A DNA stretch of 64,000 nt from Epiperipatus broadwayi (Eukaryota > Onychophora > Udeonychophora > Euonychophora > Peripatidae), in assembly GCA_028023455.1 (NCBI GenBank), contig JAQFVV010000277.1:434001-498000 (forward strand), given 5' to 3'. Each line of letters begins with the position of its first letter. Position 1 is the first letter of the stretch. Under the pieces are notes generated by a model. The model worked only from the letters and a program-made list of their open reading frames with translations. It made no database searches and was not told the origin of the DNA. This document shows positions 1 to 11,140 of this stretch, in pieces. The position numbers were made by a program, and so were the translations under genes.

Positions 1-550
1 TATTTTATATGAACCAGATTACACTAATACTATTTACGATAACATTAAAACAGCATTCTAAAGCAGCAAAACAACCACACTTTTTCACAATAAACAAACC
101 ATATTTTCTAATGGATCTGAAAATTATCAAATTAATACTGAAATCAAATGTTTAATAATTATACAAAATGCCACTAGGGAGAACAGTAGAGATGTTTCCA
201 TCAGTTGATAGGTTAATCTTTTCATTGCACAATTTTTTAAAGAATCCCCCAAATGGCAATTTTAATTAAATTACTAACTTTTTATTTGATTAAATTTATC
301 TTTATTCTTTATTATATTTTGAGAAAATTTGAGATATTTGCTAGAAATATATGTTTACAAATGAAAATTATTCTAAAAGATATTATTTTAACTTTGTAAG
401 TATAGAAAAAATTATGTTAATGTCAAATACATAGTACGATTAGTAAGAATAATAAGGGTTTTTTTATTGGACATGTTGACTTATTTTAATTTAGTTTCAA
501 AGCTTCAATAGACTTTTGTTCAGATTACTTAAAGCCAATGAAATTCTACT
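1..550. other. AT-rich stretch, nothing recognised
   Basis: No coding frame with recognisable residues, no RNA gene and no repeat boundary was seen here; the sequence is AT-rich with short homopolymer runs. Confidence 0.5.
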
Positions 551-566
551 TAAAAGTTCAAGTTTT

Positions 567-669
567 TTTTCCTCATGTGTCATAGCATCAGCCGGGAAGC
601 GAACCCGCTAACCCGGAACAACTGCTTCTAAAGCAGCTGTCGCTGACCTCTCGACCACCAATGTTTGAC
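567..669 (-). repeat. tRNA-derived SINE, family 1 (short, type II-like tRNA head) with target-site duplication
   Basis: On the minus strand the element reads as a tRNA-like unit. The box A motif is TGGTCGAGAGG and the box B is GGTTCGCTTCC inside a T-arm. The anticodon stem has a loop TTTAGAA that would place UAG at the anticodon. The acceptor halves (AGCAT at one end, ATGCT at the other) are complementary. After the tRNA part come about 12 nt and a short A-run, which is the 3' tail. The body is bracketed by a perfect 16-bp direct repeat, TAAAAGTTCAAGTTTT, at 551-566 and 670-685. That is the signature of target-primed retrotransposition. The D-arm resembles tRNA-Leu, but this is inference. Other copies lie at 11.5, 28.4 and 41.2 kb. 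An intact tRNA gene is unlikely because the variable/T-arm region carries a small duplication. Confidence 0.75.
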
Positions 670-974
670 TAAAAGTTCAAGTTTTATTAAAAATTTTAGA
701 AAAATAACAAAAATTAATCAACATAGTAAAGATATAAAGTTTATTTTTCAGCCAATTACAAATTATGGTCTTGTGTTATTAATTTTTTTTGATTTGTTTT
801 CTAAAACTAAATATTTCTTGTCAAATTTGAATCTATTTTTCTTCTAAAAAAATAAATATTAATTAAATATTTTTGGAAAAATAATTCACTTTCAAAATCT
901 AAGTAAAGTGTGAATATACTTAAAGTCTATCACAAACATTCTTGTGTGAAGAAAAAAGTAAAAACTATACAATA

Positions 975-1140
975 GTGCTTAGTGCACATTTTAATAATTA
1001 ATAGTTGCTAGTAGATTGTGCATTATAATCCCTATCCAGTACCTACCTATTCAAGATCCCCATACTTGTTTCTAGCTTATGGATTTCATCAGTGAGGAGC
1101 CTTGAATCTGGAAGCAGATGATCATGTGATGTTTTAATAG
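975..1140 (+). mobile_element. HHR-A element, 5'-inverted copy with antisense hammerhead
   Basis: This is a copy of the family called HHR-A here. An inverted segment carries the antisense ribozyme (1056-1101). It is followed by the family's sense 3' end, ending near the shared motif CATGTGATGTTT at about 1124. The left part contains the inverted form of the family's internal sequence (ATAATCCCTATCCAGTACC, compare the 'atccccatctagtgcc' block in other copies). No clear flanking duplication was found, and the left boundary is approximate. Confidence 0.6.
1056..1101 (-). ncRNA. hammerhead ribozyme motif (HHR-A type, GUA cleavage triplet)
   Basis: Read on the minus strand, the catalytic core CTGATGA (1092 to 1086) is followed by a short stem II/loop and then GAAAC (1072 to 1068). 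Next come a two-base loop and GTA (1065 to 1063). Stem I can form six base pairs between TCCTCA just before the core and TGGGGA just after the cleavage position. Stem II is weak in this copy (one mismatch in three pairs). Core residues fit the hammerhead consensus CUGANGA...GAAA...NUH with minimal stem III. Activity is inferred, not shown. Confidence 0.6.
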
Positions 1141-1321
1141 TTTAAAACTAAAATCTACCAATCAGTAATGACATGAGTATTCCTTTGGCACATTTAGAAT
1201 AGAAACACTTAAAAAATGCTGATATCTTCAGATTTTATGTCTTAGTAAATAAATATTTTTCTGATTTTAGTGTCAAATGACTGCTAATATGGAAAGTAGC
1301 ACAAAGTAGTTGAAAATGGGA

Positions 1322-1435
1322 TTAAAAACTGAAATGTAATCTCAAGGTCCATGGATAGTGATTCTCGGTCATTTTTGTTGTTTGAACTTTTTATGAATTC
1401 CTAAAAACTAAATCATGTGATTATTTTTTTATAAG
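1322..1435 (+). repeat. tRNA-derived SINE, family 2, diverged copy
   Basis: This is a family 2 copy. A tRNA-like segment (aaggtccatggat, the T-arm area) is followed by the family body, recognisable by TTTGAACTTTTTATGAATTCC. Other copies give a consensus body close to 'cacttccggtgctcgaacttcttatgaactccc' followed by an A/T-rich simple tail. The copy is old and many positions differ. Confidence 0.5.
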
Positions 1436-2004
1436 TAAAATTAATAAAGAATTTTAAAGAATGAAGAGAAAATACATAAGAAAAAAAAAGAGAAAGAAAG
1501 AAGGGGGGAAAGGTAGTTAACTTGATCCCAAATGTTTTGTGAGTGTGTGCTTATTATATAATATTTATTATGCTTTAAGAAGCAAATTAGGTTTTTCTTT
1601 TAATTTAAAAAATAAAAGAAGAAAGACATATTTCCTTAGGCGAATGTTTACCTTGACTTGATTAGTTTTTATTTATTTAGCATATGGAATTAGTTCTAAA
1701 AAGCTTTAAGTACAGTAACTTCTGTTAATTCTCATCTTTCTGGACTAATTTTAAATCCGCATTTTATTTTATTTTTTAAAAAAAATATTTTAATTTGTTT
1801 AATAACTGTAAAAATTTTCCATCATTAGTAAAAGTATTATTTTAAATGTGTGCTTTAATATATATATTATAAATTTCCATTTCGCCAATATTTTAATTAA
1901 TCGCATATAATGTCATTTGAAAAAGATATCTGTATATTTTCATATTACCCATGGAACAAGTGGGGGTTGAATTAATTATTTGATTTCATTGTATTAATGT
2001 TTAA
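1436..2004. other. AT-rich stretch, nothing recognised
   Basis: Purine-rich and A/T homopolymer runs only (for example an A/G-rich block at about 1470-1512). No coding or RNA signal. Confidence 0.5.
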
Positions 2005-2390
2005 TTAAAGTTTGAAGTTTATATCTGGGCTAAAAATAATTAGTTAATCTCTAGCCTAATAAATGATTACTAATAATACCTTTAGGTTAAATTACAATAA
2101 TTTGATATTGCTAAATATTACCAAGTATAATAAATACATGAGAGAAGTTGTGATTTGGGTTGAATGATGAGTGCTGATTTAGCACGAAATGCATCTTGGA
2201 TATTTGTTCTTATTAAATAAGATGTCTTTATTCAAGTGATGCACTATTGTTTACAGTTTATATCTGGATTAAAGTGCAAGAATTTTGACATCTTTAGATT
2301 AATTGTAATAATGTATGTTATATATTAATAATTTTTATTCGTCATTCATTAGACTAGAGATTACCCATTTAATGACTAGAGATTATCCAC
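2005..2390 (+). mobile_element. HHR-B related element, degenerate
   Basis: It contains a hammerhead-like motif at about 2155-2210 with core ATGATGA (the first C is lost). A six-pair stem II (GTGCTG with TAGCAC) follows, then GAAA and GCATC, and a TTGG that pairs with upstream CAA-type sequence. Before and after it are blocks seen next to HHR-B motifs elsewhere ('tttatatctgggctaaa', 'attttgacatctttagatta'), also found at about 21.8, 22.0, 40.6 and 61.0 kb. The mutated core residue makes this copy a likely dead ribozyme. Confidence 0.5.
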
Positions 2391-2391
2391 T

Positions 2392-2866
2392 TAATAAATA
2401 ATATTTCTGTAGTGTAATTTTCGCTACACCACTCACACGTAAGGTAGAGACTGGTTTCTATCCATTTTAAACACCTTGTGGATAGATGTAATCATATAAC
2501 ATGACCAGAGACATATGGAAAAGATGCATGAGCCGATGATGCACATTTCATGCTGAACCAATATTCATCGGTTAGTCCAGATCATAATCTCTTACACATA
2601 TCTTTATCATTATTCAGTATATATAGATAGTGAATTACTACCTTTAACTGATGAAGATAATGTGTAAGAGATTATGATCTGGTCCAACTGATGAGTGTTG
2701 ATTCAGCATGAAATGTGCATCATGGGTATCATACATTTTTTCCGTGTCCTTGGTCATATGTTTATGATTACATCCCTCCACAAGGTGTTAAAAGAAGATA
2801 AAAACCAGTCCCTACCTTGCATGAAAGTAATACAGTGAAAATTACAATACAGAGATATTATTCATT
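2392..2866. mobile_element. HHR-B palindromic element (two ~220-bp inverted arms)
   Basis: The left arm (about 2392-2610) is the reverse complement of the right arm (about 2650-2866). Both outer ends match the pattern AATAATATTTCTGTAGTG. Shared inner blocks include 'acaaggtgttaaaa', 'ggtcatatg' and 'gtgtaagagattatgatctg'. Each arm carries a hammerhead motif: antisense at about 2533-2580 with core CCGATGA (mutated), and sense at 2683-2726 with an intact core. The arms are clearly similar but not identical, so the palindrome is old enough to have drifted. The same arrangement occurs for this family at 33.0 and 61.8 kb. Confidence 0.75.
2683..2726 (+). ncRNA. hammerhead ribozyme motif (HHR-B type, intact core)
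   Basis: The core CTGATGA is at 2688-2694. Stem II is six pairs, GTGTTG (2695-2700) with CAGCAT (2704-2709), including G-U wobbles. GAAA is at 2710-2713. Minimal stem III and loop end in the cleavage triplet ATC (2719-2721). Stem I can form between GGTCCAA before the core and ATGGG after the cleavage point, with one mismatch next to the cleavage site. All invariant hammerhead residues are present, so self-cleavage is plausible but untested. Confidence 0.7.
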
Positions 2867-3101
2867 AAATGTATATATATATGCTTTACATTTTCTATTG
2901 CAGAAAGCAAACAAATAAAATGCTTCCATTGTTCACTATAAATTATTTTTAGTGTGTTTAAAAAAATTAACATATATATATCACTATGTAAATTTTCCAT
3001 TGAGGTAAACAGTTTCACACTCTTGCAGCATTACTTGTGAATATGTGTGAATTTATTTTTGGACAAGCATTGCTTTTACATATTTACTATCGCCTGTAAT
3101 A

Positions 3102-3197
3102 GATAGATAGATAAATAGATAGATAGATAGATGGATGGATGGATGGATGGATGGCTGGATGGACGGACGGACAGAGAGATAGATAGATAGATCGATC

Positions 3198-3231
<34 letters not shown>

Positions 3232-3232
3232 G
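3102..3232. repeat. GATA/GGAT/GGAC compound tetranucleotide microsatellite
   Basis: Runs of GATA, then GGAT and GGAC variants, then GATC and GATA again. The block structure suggests point mutation followed by local expansion. The open frame across it on the minus strand (Ser-Ile-Tyr-Leu repeats) is a by-product of the repeat. Confidence 0.95.
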
Positions 3233-3444
3233 TGAGCCATTACAAAATATTAAAAGTGCATTGAAGCTAGTCTCTACTTTGCATAAGAATAGTGTGATGA
3301 AAAATATTGACATGGATGTGAATATTTAAGTATTTGATACCTCTAGATTACCTGAAGAATGAAAATTGTTTGAAAAATGCACCATAATAGGAGAGGTTGG
3401 CCTGGGTTTCTATATATTGGTTGATAGTTATGATATACTTATAT

Positions 3445-3600
3445 ATGTATGTAAAATCATTTTCAACCATTATCAAACACATCAGAATGAAGTTCTCTCC
3501 ATGCTTAATCCAGTTTTTTTTTTTGCTTTATAACACACCATAAATCTTATTTATTTTATCCATCCAAGTTACATGTGGCCTTTTTTTAGGTCTTGGATCC
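3445..3600 (-). pseudogene. RTE-like LINE 3' fragment
   Basis: It resembles the better-preserved copy at 41.6 kb block by block ('tcattttcaacca', 'atgaagttctctcc', 'tccatccaagttacatgtggcc'). On the minus strand this encodes the end of a LINE ORF2: traces of the widespread 'GRPxxxW-D-I-K' C-terminal pattern. The copy is strongly decayed and 5'-truncated. Confidence 0.5.
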
Positions 3601-5520
3601 AATTTAAAATTTCAAGTGTTCATCTACAATCATCTCTTTAAGGAATACATTCTCTATTTTAATAGTATATTAAAAAGAGATAAATGTTTGTCTATGTAGA
3701 CATATATATTTTATTTATATTTTCATGTTTAGTTGACAAATGTAACAGTACATAAAAACTTGATATTCATTATGGCTCAATTGGCCACCCAATATAATGG
3801 TGGATAGTGTTTATAGAAATAAATAAATATATCAATAACATGACATGAATATGATTGATTTCTTTTGAAAAAATTCAACAAGTTACTATGCAAAACCAGT
3901 AAAATGGAATAGGCTGAATATATGATGATGATTAATAAACTTTCAATGTCATATTAACTGTATTTTTTTGTATCCCCAAATGAAAAATATATTCTCCAAT
4001 TATATACCTTTGAAAAGATTAAATCATTAACCCATTACCTTATTTGCCAACCTTAGGGTAATGCTGTGATAATGTTATTGATGACAATATTATATGAGTG
4101 CCATCTATAGTTATTTCATAGCAAAACTATTCCAATCTTATTCTTATCATTATTTCTAATGCTAGCTTTATAAATTTAGAAATTAATATTTGATTGTCAT
4201 ACACATTAAACTTTAACAAAAATAAGTAATTTAATGACCTTGCATTTGAACCTGATGCAAAATAGCATTTCTCAGACTAAATATTTAATAAATGTATTAG
4301 CATATGCTAATATTTACCTTTTTAAAGTACAAATTGTCAAACTAGATAATTTGACATGTGCCAACTCTGAAATATTTAACAGAATTTTTTTTATATTGTC
4401 ATAAGCATACTTTATACTGACAATTGACAATGTAGCACTTTTAATCAGAATAAAATGTACAAAGCTCAAAAAAAAAGTTTGAATTTAGAAAAGATTTATG
4501 CAAGCAACATTAGTTAACCTCAGATGGTCAACAACCTAATTTGAGATTAATAGGTTTTAATGCTCAAATTGATTATAATTTCTTGATAAAACTTAGCATT
4601 ACGACTTGTCTATTTTGATAGCCTATCTATGTAAATCATTTGATTTATCTATAAGTGGATTTTTCAAAAGATGTTTAGAAATATTTTTGTTCTTTTCATG
4701 TTGCATTGCCTAAACCAGACATAATTAGTACTTATTACATTCATTTTTTTTTTTGGGTTTCCATATGGCCTTTCATGTTTATTTTTTCACAATATATAAT
4801 TGCTTCGTAATTGTACCAGCATAAATAGCTTTCATTAAAGCTTTGTATATTTTGTTCATTTCCAATGGGGTCGTTTCACACAAGCAACTATCTACAAATG
4901 AAAGGTAACATTTTGCCCAAGTTGGAAAATAATAATTGGATTAGTGATCTGGTTTTTTTTATTATATTAATCACTCATTTAAACGATCTTAATTTAAAAT
5001 TGTAAAAGGGAAATCCAATTATATTCACAAATTGTATATATGTAAAATGTGACAATGTGTTTTGTACTTTCCTAGATGCTCTCCCTAACACGATTACTGC
5101 CATACAAAATTTGAATCATTTCAAAAGTTTTAACAGTTGTGTTTAATTTGAAATAAAATTTAGTGTTAGCATGTTGTTCTATCGTGAGTCAAGGTATAAA
5201 ATGCAAACACATTTCATACCATAATTCATGATTTGGATATACTGGTACCTTAAAATTTTTGCAGTGAATACCTTAATTATGTGACTACGTTGCACCTGCA
5301 TTAATTCAGAGATGGCGCTGAAGGCAGCTTAGAGAGAGAGATAGCACGAATCAATCATTTTTTCACTAGGTGTGATAACATCAAAGTTTATGAAACAAAA
5401 TTTAAGTTTGGGATAATCAATTCAAAATTAACGCTACTCCCCCACCAAATTAGGCAATCATTAAAGTTCTATGTACACGATAATTTATTTTTGTTATATG
5501 TAAGTTATAAAACTATCCAA
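3601..5520. other. 1.9 kb AT-rich stretch, nothing recognised
   Basis: No conserved protein fragment, tRNA-like box or repeat shared with the rest of the window was recognised. It may be very old element debris or unique intergenic or intronic DNA. Confidence 0.4.
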
Positions 5521-5533
5521 CATAGTAATTTGA

Positions 5534-6685
5534 GGAATTCAACCACAGTGTTATGGATGTGAAGACACTGGTCATTTAATTAGGGCCTGTCCAAAAAGAT
5601 TATGCACAGAATGTGGGGAAAGCTATAGTGGATTCCACAAATGTACAATAACACCGAGCAATCCTTCACTTATAAATCAACAAATAGAACTGGAATTACA
5701 AGAATCTCATTTAAAAGATAAAGTGAAAACAAATAAGCTACACTATAAGGAAAATCAAGAAACCTTGCACAGTAGATTTGAAGATGAGACAAATGCAGGT
5801 CAAGCTAGAGAAACAGCCAAAGAGATGAAGAAACAATCACCACAGGCAGAACTGACCAACTTTATTCATAAATACAATCTGAAGAATCTGAAGGCACATT
5901 AGAAGAAATTGGTCAATTAAAAGAAGTTAACATGTTCAGTGATACAGAACTAAGTGAGAACAGTTCAACACAAATGGGTAAAATGACACAAGGTGCAAGT
6001 TTCAAAAGGAAAAATCAGAATGGCTCTGGCTCCCAAACCGATGAGCATAGTGTTGTGGGCTCAAACATTGAGCTATGTAGTGAGCAAGAAAAGAAAACTG
6101 AGGATCTCTCTAGGAGAAAGAGAAAAAGGAAAAGAAAACAGAAGAAGCTGGCTCAACAGGAGTCAGGGGATGAGATGGAAACTGAATCAGAAGGTCAGAT
6201 AGTCAATGACCCAGATATAATGGAACATGATATTTTAGCTCACCCCATGATCTTCAAATGTATTGTTGAATCTAAAGGAGCATGTATGTAGCAAGAGTGA
6301 AGTAGGGCAGATAATTTCAGAAGAGGCAGATAATCCAGAGGAAAAAATCAATAACATAGAAGAGCAATGGAATGATGAGGCTCATAGTGACAGGTCCAGA
6401 AACAGGCAAGGTGAAGTAGTGCAGATTATCTCAGAAAAGTCTGATAATCCAGTGGAAGAACTTGATAATGTAGAAGAGCAATGGAGCAATGAGGCTCATA
6501 GTGACAGTTCTGAAAGCGAGGAAGTAGATGGCTGTCCAAAGGAAATGCAGCAACAAATTAATACTAGCCCTGGGTGTACTGATGAAATGGAAAAAAACAC
6601 AGATGATGAAGAAATAAGCTCACAAGAGGAAAATTTTGAAGAAAATTCAGAACAGGAAAGCAATAGAAATTCAGAAACGGGTTAA
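5534..6685 (+). pseudogene. CCHC zinc-knuckle, charged ORF1-like pseudogene
   Basis: Three open segments in two frames make up one degraded reading frame. The first (5534-5902, no start codon) begins with a retroviral-type zinc knuckle CYGCEDTGHLIRAC (CX2CX4HX4C) and a second Cys-rich patch (LCTECGESYSGFHKC). A polar region follows. The second (open from about 5872, ATG at 5932, to 6291) is Ser/Glu-rich with a basic cluster RRKRKRKRKQKK that looks like a nuclear or RNA-binding patch. The third (6269-6685) is very acidic and contains two copies of a ~30-residue repeat (pattern V-QIISE-SDNP-EE-DN-EEQW-NEAHSD). At least two frameshifts (about 5880 and 6275) separate the segments. Zinc knuckles followed by charged tails are typical of LINE ORF1 or gag-like nucleic-acid-binding proteins. 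No RT follows. It could also be a retrocopy of a ZCCHC-type host gene. Real coding ancestry is supported by much higher GC and lower stop density than the surroundings. Confidence 0.6.
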
Positions 6686-6699
6686 AGTATGAATTCCAT

Positions 6700-8284
6700 A
6701 GATGCATGGCAACATGGATGAAGTTCTAAGGATCTGTGAATTAAAGGACTTGGCAATTCAAAGACTCTTATGGATCAATGGAGAAGACTAGGGTTATTGA
6801 CTGTAGTATGATCTCAAGATTTCTTTAAACGAATGTAGCGGGTGATCAGTCACCTGCATTTTTTTTCCTTAATAAAAAATAAAAAAATTGCAATTCATCA
6901 TTATAAAATATCAAATTGAAGTTAATTGAAATGTAACATTAAGTGGGAGAAAAGTTATTTTTTTGTATTTTTGTTTTTAAATTTCATATATTATTTACAT
7001 GATTTCTAACTTATTATGTAATTGTTTTGTCACTGTTAAATGTTCCTTATAGTTATTGTATGAATAATGATTTCTTTATTTTTAGAAATTATCTTGACAA
7101 AATTTATAACGAGGAACAGCAATATTTGTATTCAAAAATTATTTTTATTCAGTGCTAAAGAATAAATAGTTTTTTGAAGGAAAAAAAACTATCTTTAAAA
7201 ATATTTTCTTTTTTAAATAATTAGTATTAAATATAGTGTTTGTGAAATTTTTTGTTTTGACATATTTCACATTAAATACAATGCATTTGAATTTTTTCTT
7301 TTAATAATGCAGCTTGATTTTCGTTGTCAAATGTCTTCTGTAACTTACTACTCAAAAAAGATTGTCCACACGTGACTAAGACAATCGTGATGTTTTATTC
7401 ATGATATTTCACTATTTATTGCAACTTGAATTAGTTGAGAAGTTCAATGCCTTATGTTATATTCAAGCTCTTAGGTCAATCATAATATTTTGATAAATAT
7501 TAACAAGATGCAACTTTTTCAAATGTCTCTCTTCACTTAAGAATTAGCCAATAATCATAAAATATCCTACTGCGATGTGAGAGGTTATGTGAATCATTGC
7601 TTTACGTAGAGATCTCTTTCTTGTGACGAAATTCTAATTTAAATTTTCTTCTAGTTTAGTTTTTTTTTTTTCTGATAAAACTGGCAAATATTAAGAAAGC
7701 GTGACTTAACGATGATGAAATGTAAATAAAGATATTTATATGTTTGATATATTCTTCTCAAATTTAATCTCGAATCATCCACTTACATAAAATTTTAAAT
7801 GTTTTTTTTTCTTCTTTATCTTCTGTATAGCTGTCAACTTCTCAATTTAAAATATCATTAATTACTAATAGTGAATGAATATTTATTTACAAAATTAATA
7901 ATTTATCAGCGGAGAGAGTACGTCTAAAGACGTGTCGTTATCAACTATTTTTACAAGCAAACAAAGGTTAAACTTATCAGAAACGATTGGGAAATAATTT
8001 AAAAATACATTACGAGATTTTGGCAAAAATACAAGCTCCTGTCTTTAAAAATAATGATGATAATAAATACCGTATATGTTCAGTATTTAAAAAAAAAACA
8101 ACGAAACGTTTTACACATAAAACAATCATTTAGAATGGTAACAAGTGTTAGATTAAGGGGAAAAAAAGATGAATATTGAAAAAATTTTGTTATGAAATAG
8201 CTGTTGATTTTTTTTTTGTTCTGTATTAAAAAAAAAAAAAGGATAAATATTGTACAGTAATTGAAAGCGACTGATGCCCCATCT
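6700..8284. other. 1.6 kb AT-rich stretch, nothing recognised
   Basis: The first ~180 bp look like the 3' untranslated tail of the preceding ORF1-like pseudogene and end in an A-rich run near 6860-6890. The rest shows only homopolymers. Confidence 0.4.
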
Positions 8285-8462
8285 TTAAACTGCTTTAATA
8301 TATATTTGAGCCCAGCGTGATTTAATGCAATAGTAAATTGGAAAATCTGGCTTTCAAGGTCAATGGATCGCGGCTCCAGTTCTGACACTTCCTGTTCCCG
8401 ACTTCTTGAACACTCCCGATTAATAAACCATTCTACTACTACTATTATTATTATTTTAAAGA
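8285..8462 (+). repeat. tRNA-derived SINE, family 2, well preserved
   Basis: The tRNA-like head runs from about 8314: 'agcgtgatttaatgc' and a segment ending in the box B-like GGATCGCGGCTCC at about 8365. The family body follows: 'gttctgacacttcc', 'cttcttgaacactcccgatt', 'aataaacc'. A (TAC)n/(ATT)n tail (about 8435-8455) matches the usual simple-repeat tail of tRNA SINEs. The long minus-strand open frame over this region is a chance frame across the SINE. Confidence 0.65.
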
Positions 8463-8514
8463 AGGAGTCAGAAATTAAAAGAAATTTCATCACAGTCCTT
8501 GCCGAAGTAAAATT

Positions 8515-8630
8515 ATAGAAACCATAATGGAGCTCCAAATCCACGGATCATTGTTCCAGCTCTGTTACTTTCTGTCCTCAAACCTTTTATGAACTCTCAA
8601 GCAATAAAGGATATGATTGTTTTTTTATTT
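8515..8630 (+). repeat. tRNA-derived SINE, family 2, second copy
   Basis: It shares 'ctccaaatccacggatc', 'gttactttctgtcctc' and 'ttatgaactctcaagcaataaa' with the other copies in the same order. It sits about 55 bp after the previous copy, so the two form a tandem pair. Confidence 0.6.
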
Positions 8631-9741
8631 TAAATGAAAAAGTCTCAACTCAAAAGAAAATCACAACCTAGTTGGAACACACTCTAGAAATCATTTGTGT
8701 TTTGTAAAAAACATATTGCAAATATTATTTGTAGAGCTTTTTATATGGTGTTTCCAGTTTATTCTCTATGGATGTGAAAAGTGAATACTGTAAAAGTATC
8801 ATTGAAGTATTTGTGCTCTTGAATTGTGGAGTTGATGAAAACTTCCATGTACCGATTTAAAAACAAATAAGTGAATACTTGATTATCTTAGAACTTTTTG
8901 CTTAAAGCATGAGTGACCAGGCTGACCTAGTTCTTTTTTACCTATATCAAAAGAGCTCTAATTCATTAGAAAAATATAATGCTTGAAAAGAATTCATATT
9001 GAAAGAAGGAAAGAATGATCAATGATGAAATAGATGAATTCTTTAATCATGATAATGATTTTCTTTGATGTGTTTTATAAAAAAGCAGATGACAGGAAAT
9101 TCTGTAGAATATTATCTGTGATCATCAGGAGCTTCGGTCAACTTCACAGCACGTAATAATAAAGCTTTAAATGTAAATAAGCTGGGTCCATTACATTCAT
9201 GATAAAAACAAGTGATTTACATATAAAATCATAAAAAGAGTTATGCATATTGGTTTTTGCATAACTTATTAGCAATAATTGCAATATTCACAATCACTGG
9301 GAAATTTTTATCTAAGATTGCATAGAAATAATCTAAAATACAATTATTGGATTATAAAACCAAAAAAAAAAAAAAAATCACGTGTCTCACAGTTTATGCA
9401 ATGCTTTACAAAAGCAAAGTCTATTTTCTGCTGCTGACATCTACTGCAAACTTTAGCAATCAATAGATACTAAATAGTATCACATATTAAATCCATATTC
9501 AGATCTGTCCTATTCTTATTTACATATTAGCTTATGGTTGACTGGAACTGGATATAATATAGTTAGATCCTTTGGATCTAGCACATCTTTTCATGTAGTG
9601 GGTATTTTTTTTTTTTACTGTGAAGCTATCAACCTAAAACTCAAGAACATCTTAATGAGCTGAATTCAAGCCAACTTACCCTGCATAGTTGGTATAAAAA
9701 TGAGAACATTAAAATATATAGTTATTGAATTGGTGTCAGAA
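8631..9741. other. 1.1 kb AT-rich stretch, nothing recognised
   Basis: No coding fragment or repeat boundary recognised. Confidence 0.4.
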
Positions 9742-9752
9742 CTATATAACTA

Positions 9753-9888
9753 AACATCACATGATTCTCATCTCTTATGCTAGCACATAACTGTTATTAA
9801 ACAAGCAGAACTCTCCATATAGTAGTGCCACTCTGTGACAACCAGAGTAATCAATGGATGCCAGAAGGCTTGTGCATAAAATCCCCAT
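9753..9888 (-). mobile_element. HHR-A element, 5'-truncated, 11-bp target-site duplication
   Basis: On the minus strand this is the 3' 136 bp of the HHR-A family. It starts in the block ATGGGGATTTTATGCACAAG and ends at CATGTGATGTT. It is bracketed by a perfect direct repeat CTATATAACTA at 9742-9752 and 9889-9899. The ribozyme lies upstream of the truncation point and is absent. The fixed 3' end, variable 5' end and duplication indicate reverse transcription at the target. Confidence 0.8.
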
Positions 9889-9899
9889 CTATATAACTA

Positions 9900-11140
9900 G
9901 GCAAGCAAATTGGCATGGATTCAAAACATCAAAATATTTTTGAATTTCAGAATGGTAGCGTTATAGTAGAAAACAAACAAAAAACAGTTAAAGGTACTTA
10001 TGACTGGAAGGTACATTAGGACTGAAAAGTCCAGATACATTTGATCCAGTTCTATACTCCTCAAATGAATACCCTAATCCAGAAATTAATCTGGAAATAT
10101 AGTTCTGGAAATACAATTAGAGTTGCACTGAATATGAATTTACTAGAAACTACTATTGGGTATCTATTGATTAGTCAAGCTTATAAAAAAGGGCACCCAT
10201 GGAGTAAAATAAGTAGAACGCGTGGCTAGATCATAAGATTTTCATATTGCTAAATAAGATTATCTGACTGTATAATTTATTGCAAATATACATTAATTTT
10301 GGAATGAGTATGTGAAGTGAATGAATTGTAGCAGGCTTTAAAAAAAAGTTTAAAATCGTCTCAAAAATATTATACAGAGTGGCATTATTGACTGCTTTTA
10401 ATGGGAGAATATAATTGAATAAACAGGTATCCTAAAAGTCTTGGCAGGCGCATATGTCAAAAAAAGATATTGAGCATTTTGTATGGTAACTTTTGGGACA
10501 TCTTGTAAAGGAGAGCTACAATTGAAATCTTTTAGAAAAAGTAGATTGCTGCAGAAGTTAAAAGACAGTATTCCAAGATAGTAATAGATTAAGTAAACAA
10601 TCTATTTGTGATAGATGTGGATGTATTTGTTTTCAGCGATTGGGTATATATATATAAGTCATGAAACACCTTTAATATTTTGTTCATTTCTTATTTTTCT
10701 TTTTTTTATTGTGGAGTTAAAATAAGACTACTCATTCATACATTGATACCAATGACCAAGACAATTATTGCAATGCATTTTAACCATGTCTGAGTTGCAA
10801 ACAGTCATTTTAATGATTTGTACCTAATGTGGTGATAAAGAAATGACCTCCTCAGATCAAAGTCCAAGAATCACAGATTTCTGATTTTTCCAGTACCCAA
10901 ACTTTAAAGGATTTGTCAAGTAGTAAACCATTTGGATTATTTTGTTTTATTATGTATCATAACATCCATCAGGGATGAAGGCCTCATGTATTGAATGGAA
11001 TGAGTGCTTCAGTAAAAGAATTCACAAAAGAGTTCAAAAGCTTTAATTAAAATTCAGTTTTAAAAATTCACTAAAATATGTACATATTCAACCTCACAAA
11101 ATCGATCCAACAAATTGCACATATAAACATAGAAAAAAAA
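9900..11140. other. 1.2 kb AT-rich stretch, nothing recognised
   Basis: A short open frame at 10041-10229 has no recognisable domain or start context and I take it as chance. Confidence 0.4.

Noticed and set aside
567-669. A functional tRNA gene
   Set aside because: Box A and box B are present but the T-arm region carries a duplication, a tail and A-run follow, and a 16-bp target duplication flanks it; other damaged copies exist.
3053-3313. 86-codon minus-strand open frame with Ser-Ile-Tyr-Leu and Ser-Ile-Gln-Pro repeats
   Set aside because: Chance frame through the GATA/GGAT microsatellite.
5534-6685. An intact host zinc-knuckle gene
   Set aside because: Two frameshifts and an in-frame stop break it, and no splice pattern rescues the frames convincingly.
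8080-8544. 154-codon minus-strand open frame
   Set aside because: It runs across a family 2 SINE and homopolymers; no domain, start context or codon signature supports it.
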